Assembly (NCBI GenBank): GCA_016869285.1
Contig: VGEN01000002.1
Span: forward strand, 1 to 64,000
Length of the DNA stretch: 64,000 nt
Reading direction: 5' to 3'
DNA from: Alphaproteobacteria bacterium
Lineage (GTDB): Bacteria; Pseudomonadota; Alphaproteobacteria; SHVZ01
How positions within the stretch are numbered: position 1 is the first letter of the stretch; each line of letters opens with the position of its first letter. Position numbers and translations under genes: made by a program. Under the pieces are notes generated by a model. It did no database searches and had not been told where the DNA came from. It worked only from the letters and a program-made list of their open reading frames with translations. Of the stretch, positions 51,009 to 59,156 are shown piece by piece.

Positions 51009-51865
51009 TGGCGGTCGATCCGGCTCGTCTCCTCTCCTACGAGATTCCGGAGATCGTCCAGGATCTGACGACCCGCGACACGATCCTCTACGCGCTCTCG
51101 GTCGGCCTCGGCGCCGATCCGCTGGACAAGGATCAGCTCCGCTTTGTCTACGAGGACGCGCTACTGGCGTTGCCGACCATGGCGACCGTGCTGGGCTATG
51201 CCGGCTTTTGGCTCAAGCATCCGGATGCCGGCGTCGACTGGGTCAAGGTCGTGCATGCCGAGCAGGGCATTCGCATCCATCAGCCGCTGCCGGTCGAGGG
51301 CCGGCTGGTCGGCCGCACGCGCGTCACCGGCCTCGTCGACAAGGGCGCGGGCAAGGGCGCGCTTCTCTACTCGGAGCGTCGGGTGACGGACGTGGCCGGC
51401 AACCTGGTGGCTACCCTCGACCAGACGACCTTCCTTCGCGGCGATGGCGGCTGCGGCGGTACCACCGGCCCGGCCAAGGTCCCGCATCCGACGCCCGAGC
51501 GCGCGCCGGATCTCATCCTCGACCTTGAAACCTCGCCGTCGCAGGCTCTGATCTATCGCCTGAACGGCGATTACAACCCGCTCCATGCTGATCCCGGAGT
51601 CGCGACCAAAGCCGGCTTCCCCCGCCCGATCCTGCACGGGCTCGCGACATACGGCGTCGTCGGCCATGCGCTGCTGAAAGCACTCTGCGGCTACCGCCCC
51701 GAGAGTCTGAAAGCGATGGACTGCCGCTTCACCGCGCCGGTCTTCCCGGGCGAGACGATCCGCACCGAGATCTGGCACGAGGATGGCGGCTCTGCCGCGT
51801 TCCGCGCTCGAGTCATCGAGCGCGATGCGATCGTGCTCTCGAACGGGCGGGCGGAGGTCGCGTGA
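51008..51865 (+). CDS. MaoC-family enoyl-CoA hydratase 2
   Basis: 285 residues forming a double hot-dog. The hydratase-2 motif is YRLNGDYNPLHADPGVATKA (catalytic Asp and His) followed by GFPRPILHGLATYG. It hydrates trans-2-enoyl-CoA to the (R)-3-hydroxyacyl-CoA, matching the stereochemistry of the SDR upstream. The N-terminal half (TILYALSVGLGADPLD) is the degenerate hot-dog typical of MFE-2 hydratases. It overlaps the SDR stop and the MFS start, so it is in the middle of a five-gene coupled unit. Confidence 0.93.
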   Translation: MAVDPARLLSYEIPEIVQDLTTRDTILYALSVGLGADPLDKDQLRFVYEDALLALPTMATVLGYAGFWLKHPDAGVDWVKVVHAEQGIRIHQPLPVEGRLVGRTRVTGLVDKGAGKGALLYSERRVTDVAGNLVATLDQTTFLRGDGGCGGTTGPAKVPHPTPERAPDLILDLETSPSQALIYRLNGDYNPLHADPGVATKAGFPRPILHGLATYGVVGHALLKALCGYRPESLKAMDCRFTAPVFPGETIRTEIWHEDGGSAAFRARVIERDAIVLSNGRAEVA

Positions 51866-53070
51866 CTCAGGGTGGCGACGCGGCGTCGCGCCGGCTTGCG
51901 ACGTCGGTTCTCGGAACCTGTTTCCTCTTCGCGCTGATTGGACGCGGCACCGCCGAGACCTTCGCGCTGTTCGTCCTGCCGCTGCAGGAGGCGTTCGGCT
52001 GGGACCGCGCCCAGGTCACCGGCATCTACGCGATGACCTCGCTTTCGATCGCCGTCGTCGCACCGATCCTCGGTCATTACGCCGATCGCATCGGGCCGCA
52101 GCTCCTATATGCCTTCGGCGGCGGCGCGCTCATCGTCGCCTATGTCGGAGCCGTCCATGCGACCGAACTCTGGCATCTCTACCTCACGCTCGGCTTCTGC
52201 GTCGGAGCGGCCTCCGCCTTCAACAACCTGGCGCAGACGCCGCTGATCGGAATCTGGTTCAAGGGGCGCGTCGGCACCGTCTTCGGCGTGATCGGCGGGG
52301 CCGCCGGCATCGGCGGACTGCTCTTCGCGCCCCTGGTGCAGATCGTCATCGACGGCCATGGCTTCCGCGCCGGCTACTGGGCGCTCGTCGGCGTCGCCTC
52401 GATTCTCGTGCTGCCCCTGACCCTTTTGCCATGGAGCCGTATCGCCGCCGGCCGGCACGCGGCGCCTCCGGCGGCCGAGCACAGCTGGACCTTCATGCGC
52501 GCGGCCCAGGAGCCGGTGATCTGGGCGATGTTCGCGGTCTACTTCCTGACCTCGAACGCCATCGGCGTGATCCAGCCGCAGATGGCCGCCTATCTGATCG
52601 AGGTGGGATTCCAGCCGCTGACCGCGGCGACGGCGATCGGCTTCGCCGGCCTCTCGGCCTCGCTCGGCATGGTGCTGTTCGGCTGGATCGCCGATCGCGT
52701 CGGCCGGCGCTGGGCGCTGACCTTGAGCTACAGCTCGACCGCGATCGGCCTCGCTGTGCTGGCGCTGATGGCGGTCTGGCCCTCGCCGGTGCTGCTGGCG
52801 GCCTATGTGATGACCTTCGGTCTCTCGCTCGGCTCGCGCGGGCCGCTGATCGCCTCGCTGGCGCAACGCCTCTATGCCGGCGCGGCGCTCGGCCGCGTGT
52901 TGGGGTTCCTCCTGATCGGCATGGGGACGGGGACGGCGTTCGGCTCGTGGATCGGCGGCGTGCTCCACGACCATTTCGGCAACTATCAGGGCAACTTCGC
53001 CGTGTCCTGGGCGTCGATCGCGCTCGCGCTCGCGCCCTGGTGGCTGTCGCGCGACCTACGCCGGCTTTGA
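51862..53070 (+). CDS. MFS transporter (monocarboxylate-porter-like)
   Basis: 402 residues with twelve predicted helices. The loop 2-3 signature is GHYADRIGPQLLY and its repeat in the second half is FGWIADRVGRRWAL. LPLQEAFGWDRAQVTGIYAM in the first helices resembles the oxalate/formate and monocarboxylate porter group. It begins with GTG inside the MaoC stop (GTGA). Its place at the end of the side-chain degradation unit suggests uptake of the acid substrate. The stop region overlaps the convergent ubiK gene by 15 bases. Confidence 0.87.
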   Translation: MTQGGDAASRRLATSVLGTCFLFALIGRGTAETFALFVLPLQEAFGWDRAQVTGIYAMTSLSIAVVAPILGHYADRIGPQLLYAFGGGALIVAYVGAVHATELWHLYLTLGFCVGAASAFNNLAQTPLIGIWFKGRVGTVFGVIGGAAGIGGLLFAPLVQIVIDGHGFRAGYWALVGVASILVLPLTLLPWSRIAAGRHAAPPAAEHSWTFMRAAQEPVIWAMFAVYFLTSNAIGVIQPQMAAYLIEVGFQPLTAATAIGFAGLSASLGMVLFGWIADRVGRRWALTLSYSSTAIGLAVLALMAVWPSPVLLAAYVMTFGLSLGSRGPLIASLAQRLYAGAALGRVLGFLLIGMGTGTAFGSWIGGVLHDHFGNYQGNFAVSWASIALALAPWWLSRDLRRL

Positions 53071-53328
53071 CCCGCTCTTGAGCGCCGCAACCTCGGCCTC
53101 GAGCTTGGCGACGCGCTCGGCCAGCGCCTCCTGCTCGGTTCGGGCCTTCGCCGCCATCTCCTTGACCGCTTCGTGCTCGTCGCGGGCCACCAGGTTCATG
53201 TCGAGCAGCAGGCGCTCGAGCTGGGCTTTGAAGCGGGCCTCGACCTCCTGGCGCATGGCCGCGGCGGCGCCGACGGCGTTGGTGGCGAGCTTGGCGAGAT
53301 CGTCGAGAAGGCGGTTATCGGTCTGCAT
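53056..53328 (-). CDS. ubiK: Ubiquinone biosynthesis accessory factor UbiK
   Basis: 90 residues, the usual length for UbiK (YqiC, BMFP family). An amphipathic N-terminal helix (NRLLDDLAKLATNAVGAAAAM) is followed by a C-terminal coiled-coil (EQEALAERVAKLEAEVAALK). The protein trimerises, binds membranes and aids aerobic ubiquinone synthesis with UbiJ. ATG 53328 has AGGAG seven bases upstream. It is divergent from hldD and overlaps the MFS gene end. Confidence 0.88.
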   Translation of the reverse strand: MQTDNRLLDDLAKLATNAVGAAAAMRQEVEARFKAQLERLLLDMNLVARDEHEAVKEMAAKARTEQEALAERVAKLEAEVAALKSGSKPA

Positions 53329-53364
53329 GGCGATTCTCCTAAGTCCCACTATGACGGCGCTCCG

Positions 53365-53393
53365 TTGCCGGTCGCAAGCCCAACGCCTATAAA
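53365..53393 (+). promoter_or_regulatory. Promoter giving a probably leaderless hldD transcript
   Basis: TTGCCG (53365-53370), a 17-base spacer and TATAAA (53388-53393) form a good sigma-70 promoter. Transcription would start about seven bases further on, at or next to the A of the hldD ATG (53400). No Shine-Dalgarno sequence precedes that ATG. Confidence 0.6.
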
Positions 53394-53399
53394 CCGCGC

Positions 53400-54368
53400 A
53401 TGTTCCTGGTCACGGGCGGCGCCGGCTTCATCGGCTCGAACCTGGTCGCGGCGCTGGAAGCGCGCGGCGGCGAGGTCGCCGTCTGCGACCGGCTCGGCCG
53501 TGGCGACAAATGGCAGAACCTCGCCAAGCGAGAACTCGCCGACCTGATCCCGCCCGAGCGCCTGATGGACTGGCTGGACGGGCGCAAGCTGGACGGCATC
53601 TACCATATGGGCGCGATCTCGACGACGACCGAGACCGACGCCGACCTGGTCCTGTCGCAGAACTTCAACACATCGCTCGATCTCTGGAACTGGTGCACCA
53701 AGGCCAATGTGCCGCTGGTCTATGCCTCGTCGGCCGCCACCTACGGCGATGGCGCCGCAGGCTTCGACGACGACGAGAAGCCGGCGGCGCTGGCGAAGCT
53801 GCGGCCGATGAATGCCTATGGCTGGTCGAAGCATCTCTTCGACCGCCGTGCCATCCGGCTCGCGGCCTCCGGTGCGAAGCCGCCGCGCTGGGCCGGCCTC
53901 AAATTCTTCAACGTCTATGGACCGAACGAGTATCACAAGGGCGGCCAGCTGTCGGTCGCCTGGCAGATCCATCAGAGGGTCAAATCGGGCGAGCCGGCAC
54001 GGCTGTTCAAGTCCTACGTGCCGAGATACCCCGATGGCGGCCAGCTCCGCGATTTCGTCTGGGTCGGCGACTGCGTCGATGTGGCGCTTTGGCTCGGCGG
54101 CAATGCCGACGGTCTCTTCAATGTCGGCACCGGCGAGGCGCGCAGCTTCGACGATCTGGCGAAGGCCGTGTTCCGCGCCTCGAACCGCGAGCCCAAGATC
54201 ACCTATGTCGACATGCCGGAAGCGATGCGCGACCGCTACCAGTACTTCACGCGCTCGAATCCGGAGAAGCTGCGCCGCGCGGGCTACACGCGTTCCTTCA
54301 CGTCGCTTGAGGATGGCGTTCGGCGCTATGTGCAGGACTATCTGATCAAGCCGGACCCTTACCTCTGA
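53400..54368 (+). CDS. hldD: ADP-L-glycero-D-manno-heptose 6-epimerase
   Basis: 322 residues of the extended SDR family. The NADP motif is LVTGGAGFIGSNLV and the active site has SSAATYGDG and NAYGWSKHLFD (YxxxK); NVYGPNEYHKGG is typical of HldD. It makes the L-glycero-D-manno-heptose donor for the lipopolysaccharide inner core, which implies an LPS-bearing outer membrane. The stop overlaps the lgt start in TGATG, so it leads the lgt / midA / pgeF run. Confidence 0.93.
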   Translation: MFLVTGGAGFIGSNLVAALEARGGEVAVCDRLGRGDKWQNLAKRELADLIPPERLMDWLDGRKLDGIYHMGAISTTTETDADLVLSQNFNTSLDLWNWCTKANVPLVYASSAATYGDGAAGFDDDEKPAALAKLRPMNAYGWSKHLFDRRAIRLAASGAKPPRWAGLKFFNVYGPNEYHKGGQLSVAWQIHQRVKSGEPARLFKSYVPRYPDGGQLRDFVWVGDCVDVALWLGGNADGLFNVGTGEARSFDDLAKAVFRASNREPKITYVDMPEAMRDRYQYFTRSNPEKLRRAGYTRSFTSLEDGVRRYVQDYLIKPDPYL

Positions 54369-55153
54369 TGCTCGCCATTGCCTTTCCCATCATCGATCCG
54401 GTGGCGATCTCCATCGGTCCCCTGGCCATCCGCTGGTACGCGCTCGCTTATATCGCCGGGCTGGTGCTGGGCTGGCGCTATTGCCGCTCTCTCGCGGCCA
54501 GGGGCGGGCCGGTGTCGCCGGATGGCTTCGACGACTTCCTGACCTGGGCGACGCTGGCCGTCGTCATCGGCGGGCGGCTCGGCTATGTGCTGTTCTACCG
54601 GCCCGATCACTTCCTCTACCACCCGCTCGAGATCTTCGAGGTATGGCAGGGCGGCATGTCCTATCACGGCGGCATGATCGGCGTGCTGGTGGCGATCTAT
54701 CTCTATGCGCGCCGGCTGGGCGTCCCGTGGACCGCGCTCGGCGACGTCATCGCCGCGGCGGCGCCGATCGGTCTCTTCTTCGGCCGCATCGCCAATTTCA
54801 TCAATGGCGAGCTTTGGGGACGCGTCAGCGATGTTCCCTGGGCGATGGCCTTCCCGGCCGGCGGCCCCGAGCCGCGCCATCCGAGCCAGCTCTACGAAGC
54901 GGCGCTCGAAGGCATCGTGCTCTTCGTCCTGCTCGCCTGGCTTGCGCGCAAGCCCGAGCTTCGCGCCCGTCACGGCTTCATCGGCGGCGTCTTCCTTGTC
55001 GGCTACGGCATCGCACGCAGCATCTCCGAGATCTTCCGCGAGCCCGACACCTTCATCGGTTTCCTCCCCTTCGGCACGACCTGGGGCCAGTGGCTGTCGC
55101 TGCCGATGGTGATCGCCGGCATCTACCTGGTCCTGAGGGCGAAGCGCGCGTGA
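54368..55153 (+). CDS. lgt: Prolipoprotein diacylglyceryl transferase
   Basis: The 261-residue integral membrane enzyme that adds diacylglycerol to the lipobox Cys of prolipoproteins. Conserved marks are IRWYALAYIAGLVLGWRY, YHGGMIGVLVAI with the essential His, and the signature GRIANFINGELWGR near residue 140; SQLYEAALEG follows. Seven membrane helices are predicted. It overlaps hldD (TGATG) and midA (GTGA). Two predicted lipoproteins (13431 and 61787) in this window would be substrates. Confidence 0.95.
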   Translation: MLAIAFPIIDPVAISIGPLAIRWYALAYIAGLVLGWRYCRSLAARGGPVSPDGFDDFLTWATLAVVIGGRLGYVLFYRPDHFLYHPLEIFEVWQGGMSYHGGMIGVLVAIYLYARRLGVPWTALGDVIAAAAPIGLFFGRIANFINGELWGRVSDVPWAMAFPAGGPEPRHPSQLYEAALEGIVLFVLLAWLARKPELRARHGFIGGVFLVGYGIARSISEIFREPDTFIGFLPFGTTWGQWLSLPMVIAGIYLVLRAKRA

Positions 55154-56205
55154 GTCTCGAGGAGCGGCTGAAGCGTCGCATCCGCGCCTTCGGGCCGATC
55201 ACGCTCGCCGATTATATGACTGCGGCGCTCGCCGATCCGGAGGAGGGCTATTACCGCCGACGCGATCCGCTGGGCGCTGCCGGCGATTTCGTCACCGCGC
55301 CCGAGGTCTCGCAGATGTTCGGCGAGCTGATCGGCGCCTGGGCGGCGATCACCTGGCAGCAGATGGGCCGTCCCGATCCCGTGCGCCTGGTCGAGATCGG
55401 CCCCGGCCGCGGCACGCTGATGGCGGATGCGCTGCGCGCCACCGCGCGCGTCGAGGGCTTCCATCCCGCGCTACGGCTGCATCTGGTGGAGATCGGCGAG
55501 CGTCTGATGGAGCGCCAGCGCGCCACGCTCGGAAAGTGGAACCCGACCTGGCATCCGGAGCTGTCCGACGTGCCGGAAGGCCCTGCGATCGTCATCGCCA
55601 ACGAGTTCCTCGATACCTTGCCGATCCGCCAGCTCGTCCGCTCCGGCAGCGGCTGGGAAGAGCTCATGGTCGGCCTGCAGGGCGACGAGCTGGCCTATGT
55701 CTTCGGGCCGACGGCGCTGGCGCCGCTGGTGCCGCCGATCCTCGAAAGCGCGCTTCCCGGCACGACCGTCGAGGTGTCGCCTGCGCGGATCGCGGTTGCG
55801 GATCTTTTGGCGCGGAGAATTCTCGCTCATGGCGGCGCGGCTCTCCTGATCGATTACGGGCCGCCTGAGAGTCGTGCCGGCGGCACCTTTCAGGCGATCC
55901 GATCGCATCAGAAATGGCCGCCGCTCGCCGAGCCCGGCACCGCCGACATAACCTCGCATGTCGATTTCGGCGAGCTCGTCCGCGCCGCCCGCCTCGCCGG
56001 CGCCGCGACCTACGGTCCGATCGGCCAGGGCGAGTTCCTCGAACGCCTCGGTATCCGGCCACGCGCGGAGCGCCTCTCGGCGCGCGATGCGGGTGTCGCC
56101 GAGGCTCTCGGCCGCTTGATCGACCTCGACGAAATGGGCACTTTGTTCCAGGTCATCGTTATCGCCCACCCCGACTTGCCTGCGCCCGCCGGCTTCGAGA
56201 GCTGA
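55150..56205 (+). CDS. MidA/NDUFAF7-family protein arginine methyltransferase
   Basis: 351 residues. Marks of the family are GYYRRRDPLGAAGDFVTAPE, SQMFGELIGAWAA, the SAM motif LVEIGPGRGTLMADALR and IANEFLDTLPIRQ. The eukaryotic homologue dimethylates an arginine of complex I subunit NDUFS2; a respiratory role is likely, but not shown, in bacteria. It starts at GTG inside the lgt stop. The lgt / midA / pgeF order is frequent in alphaproteobacteria. Confidence 0.9.
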   Translation: MSLEERLKRRIRAFGPITLADYMTAALADPEEGYYRRRDPLGAAGDFVTAPEVSQMFGELIGAWAAITWQQMGRPDPVRLVEIGPGRGTLMADALRATARVEGFHPALRLHLVEIGERLMERQRATLGKWNPTWHPELSDVPEGPAIVIANEFLDTLPIRQLVRSGSGWEELMVGLQGDELAYVFGPTALAPLVPPILESALPGTTVEVSPARIAVADLLARRILAHGGAALLIDYGPPESRAGGTFQAIRSHQKWPPLAEPGTADITSHVDFGELVRAARLAGAATYGPIGQGEFLERLGIRPRAERLSARDAGVAEALGRLIDLDEMGTLFQVIVIAHPDLPAPAGFES

Positions 56206-56206
56206 A

Positions 56207-56983
56207 ATGTCCACGCCTTATCTCGTCGCCGCGACGCTCGGCCACGCCGAAATCGCGCATGGCTTCTTCGGCCGCCAGGGCGGCGTCAGCGAAGGGCCGT
56301 TTGACTCTCTCAACTGTGCGCTCACGACCGGCGACCGCCCGGAGGACATCAACGAGAATCGCCGCCGTGCCGCAGCGGCGCTCGGCATCGTCCCGGGCAA
56401 CCTGGTCAGCACCTATCAGACCCACTCGGCCGATGTGGTCGAGGTCGACACGCCCTGGGCGCTCGATGCGCGGCCGAAAGCCGATGGGATGGTGACGCGC
56501 CGGCCAGGGATCATGCTCGGCATCCTGACCGCCGATTGCGCGCCGGTGCTCTTCGCCGATGCCCAGGCGGGCATCATCGGTGCGGCGCATGCCGGCTGGC
56601 GCGGGGCCAAGCTCGGTATCGCCGAGGCGACCGTCGCGGCGATGAAGAAGCTCGGCGCCCAGGTCTCGCGGATCGAGGCGGTGATCGGGCCCTGCATCGC
56701 TCAGGCGAGCTACGAGGTCGGTCCGGAGTTCCCTGGACCCTTCCTCGCCGAGGATCCGGGCAACGCGCGCTTCTTCCGTCCTGGCATGCGCGAGGAGCGG
56801 CACATGTTCGATCTTGCGGGCTATGTCGCGCACCGGCTAACCCGGCTGGGCTTGAGATCCGTCGAGCATCTCGATCGCGACACTTGTGCCGAGGCCGACC
56901 GCTTCTTCAGCTACCGGCGCACCTGTCTCGCCGGCGAGAAGAAGTTCGGCTGTGAGCTCTCCGCGATCGCATTGAAAGGCTGA
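56207..56983 (+). CDS. pgeF: Peptidoglycan editing factor PgeF (YfiH, multicopper-like)
   Basis: 258 residues. The metal/active-site motifs are QTHSADVVEV, LTADCAPVLFAD and GAAHAGWRGAKLG, which give the conserved His-Cys-His set. PgeF removes wrongly built UDP-MurNAc peptides that contain L-Ser; older names are polyphenol oxidase or laccase-domain protein. ATG 56207 comes one base after the midA stop. It is the end of a run of cell-envelope genes. Confidence 0.92.
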   Translation: MSTPYLVAATLGHAEIAHGFFGRQGGVSEGPFDSLNCALTTGDRPEDINENRRRAAAALGIVPGNLVSTYQTHSADVVEVDTPWALDARPKADGMVTRRPGIMLGILTADCAPVLFADAQAGIIGAAHAGWRGAKLGIAEATVAAMKKLGAQVSRIEAVIGPCIAQASYEVGPEFPGPFLAEDPGNARFFRPGMREERHMFDLAGYVAHRLTRLGLRSVEHLDRDTCAEADRFFSYRRTCLAGEKKFGCELSAIALKG

Positions 56984-56987
56984 ACCG

Positions 56988-58142
56988 ATGGCGCTCCATT
57001 TCTCGCGCGAGGAGCTGGCCGACCGAAGGGCTCGCACGATCGCGGAAATGGAAAGAGCCGGCCTCGACGGCCTCCTGATGTTCCGTCAGGAGAGCATGTA
57101 CTACCTGACCGGCTACGACACCTTCGGCTTCGTCTTCTTCCAGTGCCTCTATCTCGGGGCCGATGGCCGGCTGATGCTGCTGACGCGCTCGGCCGATCTG
57201 AGGCAGGCGCAGCTCACCTCGGTGATCGAGGACATCCGCATCTGGGTCGACCGCGACGGCGCCTCGCCGGCGAGCGAGCTGAAGACCATCCTCGACGAGT
57301 TCGGCTGCCGCGGGAAAAAGCTCGGCGTCGAATGGGAGGCCTATGGCCTGACCGCGCGCAACGGCCGGCGCCTTTCCGATGCGCTCGACGGATTTGGCCG
57401 CCTTGAGGACGCATCCGAGCTCGTGAGTCGGCTCCGTATCCGGAAGAGCTCGGCCGAGATCGCCTATGTACGCAAGGCCGCTGTTCTCGCCGATGACGCG
57501 CTCGATGCCGGCATGGCGGCGATCCGCCCCGGTGCCGACGAGGGCGACATCCTGGCGGCGATGCAGGGTGCGGTGTTCAAGGGCGGCGGCGACTACTCCG
57601 GCAACCCTTTCATCATCGGCTCGGGTCCCGGCGCGCTGCTCTGCCGTTACTTCGCAGGGCGCAGAAAGCTCGATCCGCAGGACCAGCTCACCCTCGAATT
57701 CGCCGGCGCCTACCGGCTCTACCATTCCTGCCTGATGCGCACCGTCCGCATCGGCAAGGCGCCGCCGCGCGAGCTCGAGATGCACGGGGCCTGCCGCGAG
57801 GCGCTGCAGACCTGCGAAGAGGCGCTCAGGCCGGGCGAGCCGATCGGCAAGGTCTTCGATGCGCATGCGCGCGTCTTCGATCGCCTGGGTCTTCGCGAGC
57901 ATCGCCTCAATGCCTGCGGCTACAGCCTGGGTGCGCTGTTCCAGCCGAACTGGATGGACTGGCCGATGCTCTACACCGGCAATCCGGTGATCGCCGAGCC
58001 CGGCATGGTCTTCTTCATCCACATGATCCTGATGGATTCGACGAGCGGCCTCGCCATGACCCTGGGTCGCACCAGCCTCGTCGGCGAACGCGGCTCCGAG
58101 CCCCTGTCGAAAGCGAGCCTGGAGCCGCTGGTCGTCGCTTAG
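56988..58142 (+). CDS. M24-fold protein lacking metal ligands (creatinase-like)
   Basis: 384 residues with the two-domain layout of creatinase/Xaa-Pro dipeptidases: an N-terminal domain (MFRQESMYYLTGYDTFGF) and a pita-bread domain from about 155. All five metal ligands of M24 peptidases appear replaced: LTLEFAGAY (Glu237 for Asp), YHSCLMRT (Cys248 for Asp), CGYSLGALF (Tyr312 for His), VFFIHM (His345 for Glu) and TLGRTSLV (Leu359 for Glu). Creatinase is a known metal-free member, so this is probably a C-N hydrolase rather than a peptidase. It starts five bases after pgeF and ends overlapping the deacetylase. Confidence 0.82.
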   Translation: MALHFSREELADRRARTIAEMERAGLDGLLMFRQESMYYLTGYDTFGFVFFQCLYLGADGRLMLLTRSADLRQAQLTSVIEDIRIWVDRDGASPASELKTILDEFGCRGKKLGVEWEAYGLTARNGRRLSDALDGFGRLEDASELVSRLRIRKSSAEIAYVRKAAVLADDALDAGMAAIRPGADEGDILAAMQGAVFKGGGDYSGNPFIIGSGPGALLCRYFAGRRKLDPQDQLTLEFAGAYRLYHSCLMRTVRIGKAPPRELEMHGACREALQTCEEALRPGEPIGKVFDAHARVFDRLGLREHRLNACGYSLGALFQPNWMDWPMLYTGNPVIAEPGMVFFIHMILMDSTSGLAMTLGRTSLVGERGSEPLSKASLEPLVVA

Positions 58143-59071
58143 GCCGCGTTCTCCTTCGCGAACCTCGCGATGTCCGCGTGGGTCGCGAACCACACGCCCT
58201 TCTTCGTCTTCATGTGCTGGATCAGCTCGTCGAGCAGCGTCAGCCGCGAGCGATGGCCGATGATGTGCGGGTGCATGGTCAGGATGTACATGCCGCCCTC
58301 CTCGTAGGCGACATCGAACTCCTTGGTGAAGATTTCGAGCACGGCCGAGGGCGGCGTGTAGGGCCTGAGGCCGCTGAAGCGGTGCATGTTGAAATAGACC
58401 GCGTCGTCGCGGATCCATTCGGGCGGCAGCTCGACCACGCCGGTCGGCTTGCCGTCCTCGTTGAGCTCATAGGCGTCGTCATCGGCCATCAGCGATGAAT
58501 CGTAGAGCAGGCCGAGCTCGCGGATGATCTGGAGCGTGTTCGGGCTGAAGTCCCAGGACGGCGTCCGGATGCCGACCGGCCGGACGCCCGTGACCTTCTC
58601 CAGCGTGTCGCAGGAGCGGAACAGGAGGTCGCGCTCGACCTCGCCGGGAAGGACCGAGTTGAGCTCGTGGATCCAGCCATGGATGCCGACCTCATGGCCG
58701 AGATCGACGGCGCGCTTCTGCTCGTCGGGATAGAGCATCGCGACGACCGCCGGGGTGAAGAACGAGGCCGGGACCGAATGCTTCTCCAGCAGCTTCATGA
58801 TGCGTGGAATGCCGGCGCGGGCGCCGTACTGGCCCATCGACATGCGCCCGAGCGACTTGCCGCCGTCGCGGAGCTCGCCCGATTCGTGGTCGGAGTCGAA
58901 GGAGATGCCGACGGCGACGCGGGCTCCGTCCTTCCACGTCCTGGGCCTGAGCGCGCGGCCCGGACGGATCTTGTTGGAGACGGCGCGCCACTTCGCCTCC
59001 GGCCATTGCCAGGGCTGCTGATCATCATTTTCGGCGGTCTTGGCAACGATCGGTTTGGCGCGGGCAGTCAT
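58139..59071 (-). CDS. Polysaccharide deacetylase family protein (CE4, PuuE/PgdA-like)
   Basis: 310 residues. The NodB-like domain has a metal/catalytic Asp pair in ISFDSDHESGEL, the histidine motif GHEVGIHGWIHE, RTPSWDFSPNTLQ and the C-terminal TMHPHIIGHRSRL. This variant (SFDSDHE, no TFDDGP) resembles the PuuE/HpPgdA subgroup, which includes amide hydrolases acting on small substrates as well as sugar deacetylases. No signal peptide is present, so a cytoplasmic C-N hydrolase is possible, and pairing with the creatinase-like gene fits that. ATG 59071 follows GGAGGA. Confidence 0.85.
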   Translation of the reverse strand: MTARAKPIVAKTAENDDQQPWQWPEAKWRAVSNKIRPGRALRPRTWKDGARVAVGISFDSDHESGELRDGGKSLGRMSMGQYGARAGIPRIMKLLEKHSVPASFFTPAVVAMLYPDEQKRAVDLGHEVGIHGWIHELNSVLPGEVERDLLFRSCDTLEKVTGVRPVGIRTPSWDFSPNTLQIIRELGLLYDSSLMADDDAYELNEDGKPTGVVELPPEWIRDDAVYFNMHRFSGLRPYTPPSAVLEIFTKEFDVAYEEGGMYILTMHPHIIGHRSRLTLLDELIQHMKTKKGVWFATHADIARFAKENAA

Positions 59072-59156
59072 GGGATCCTCCACGGGTGGTGAAGGAAGTC
59101 TACCCGCCGCCGCCGCGCGGGGCTATGACTGGTCGAGGACCGGCAACGAGGCGCCG

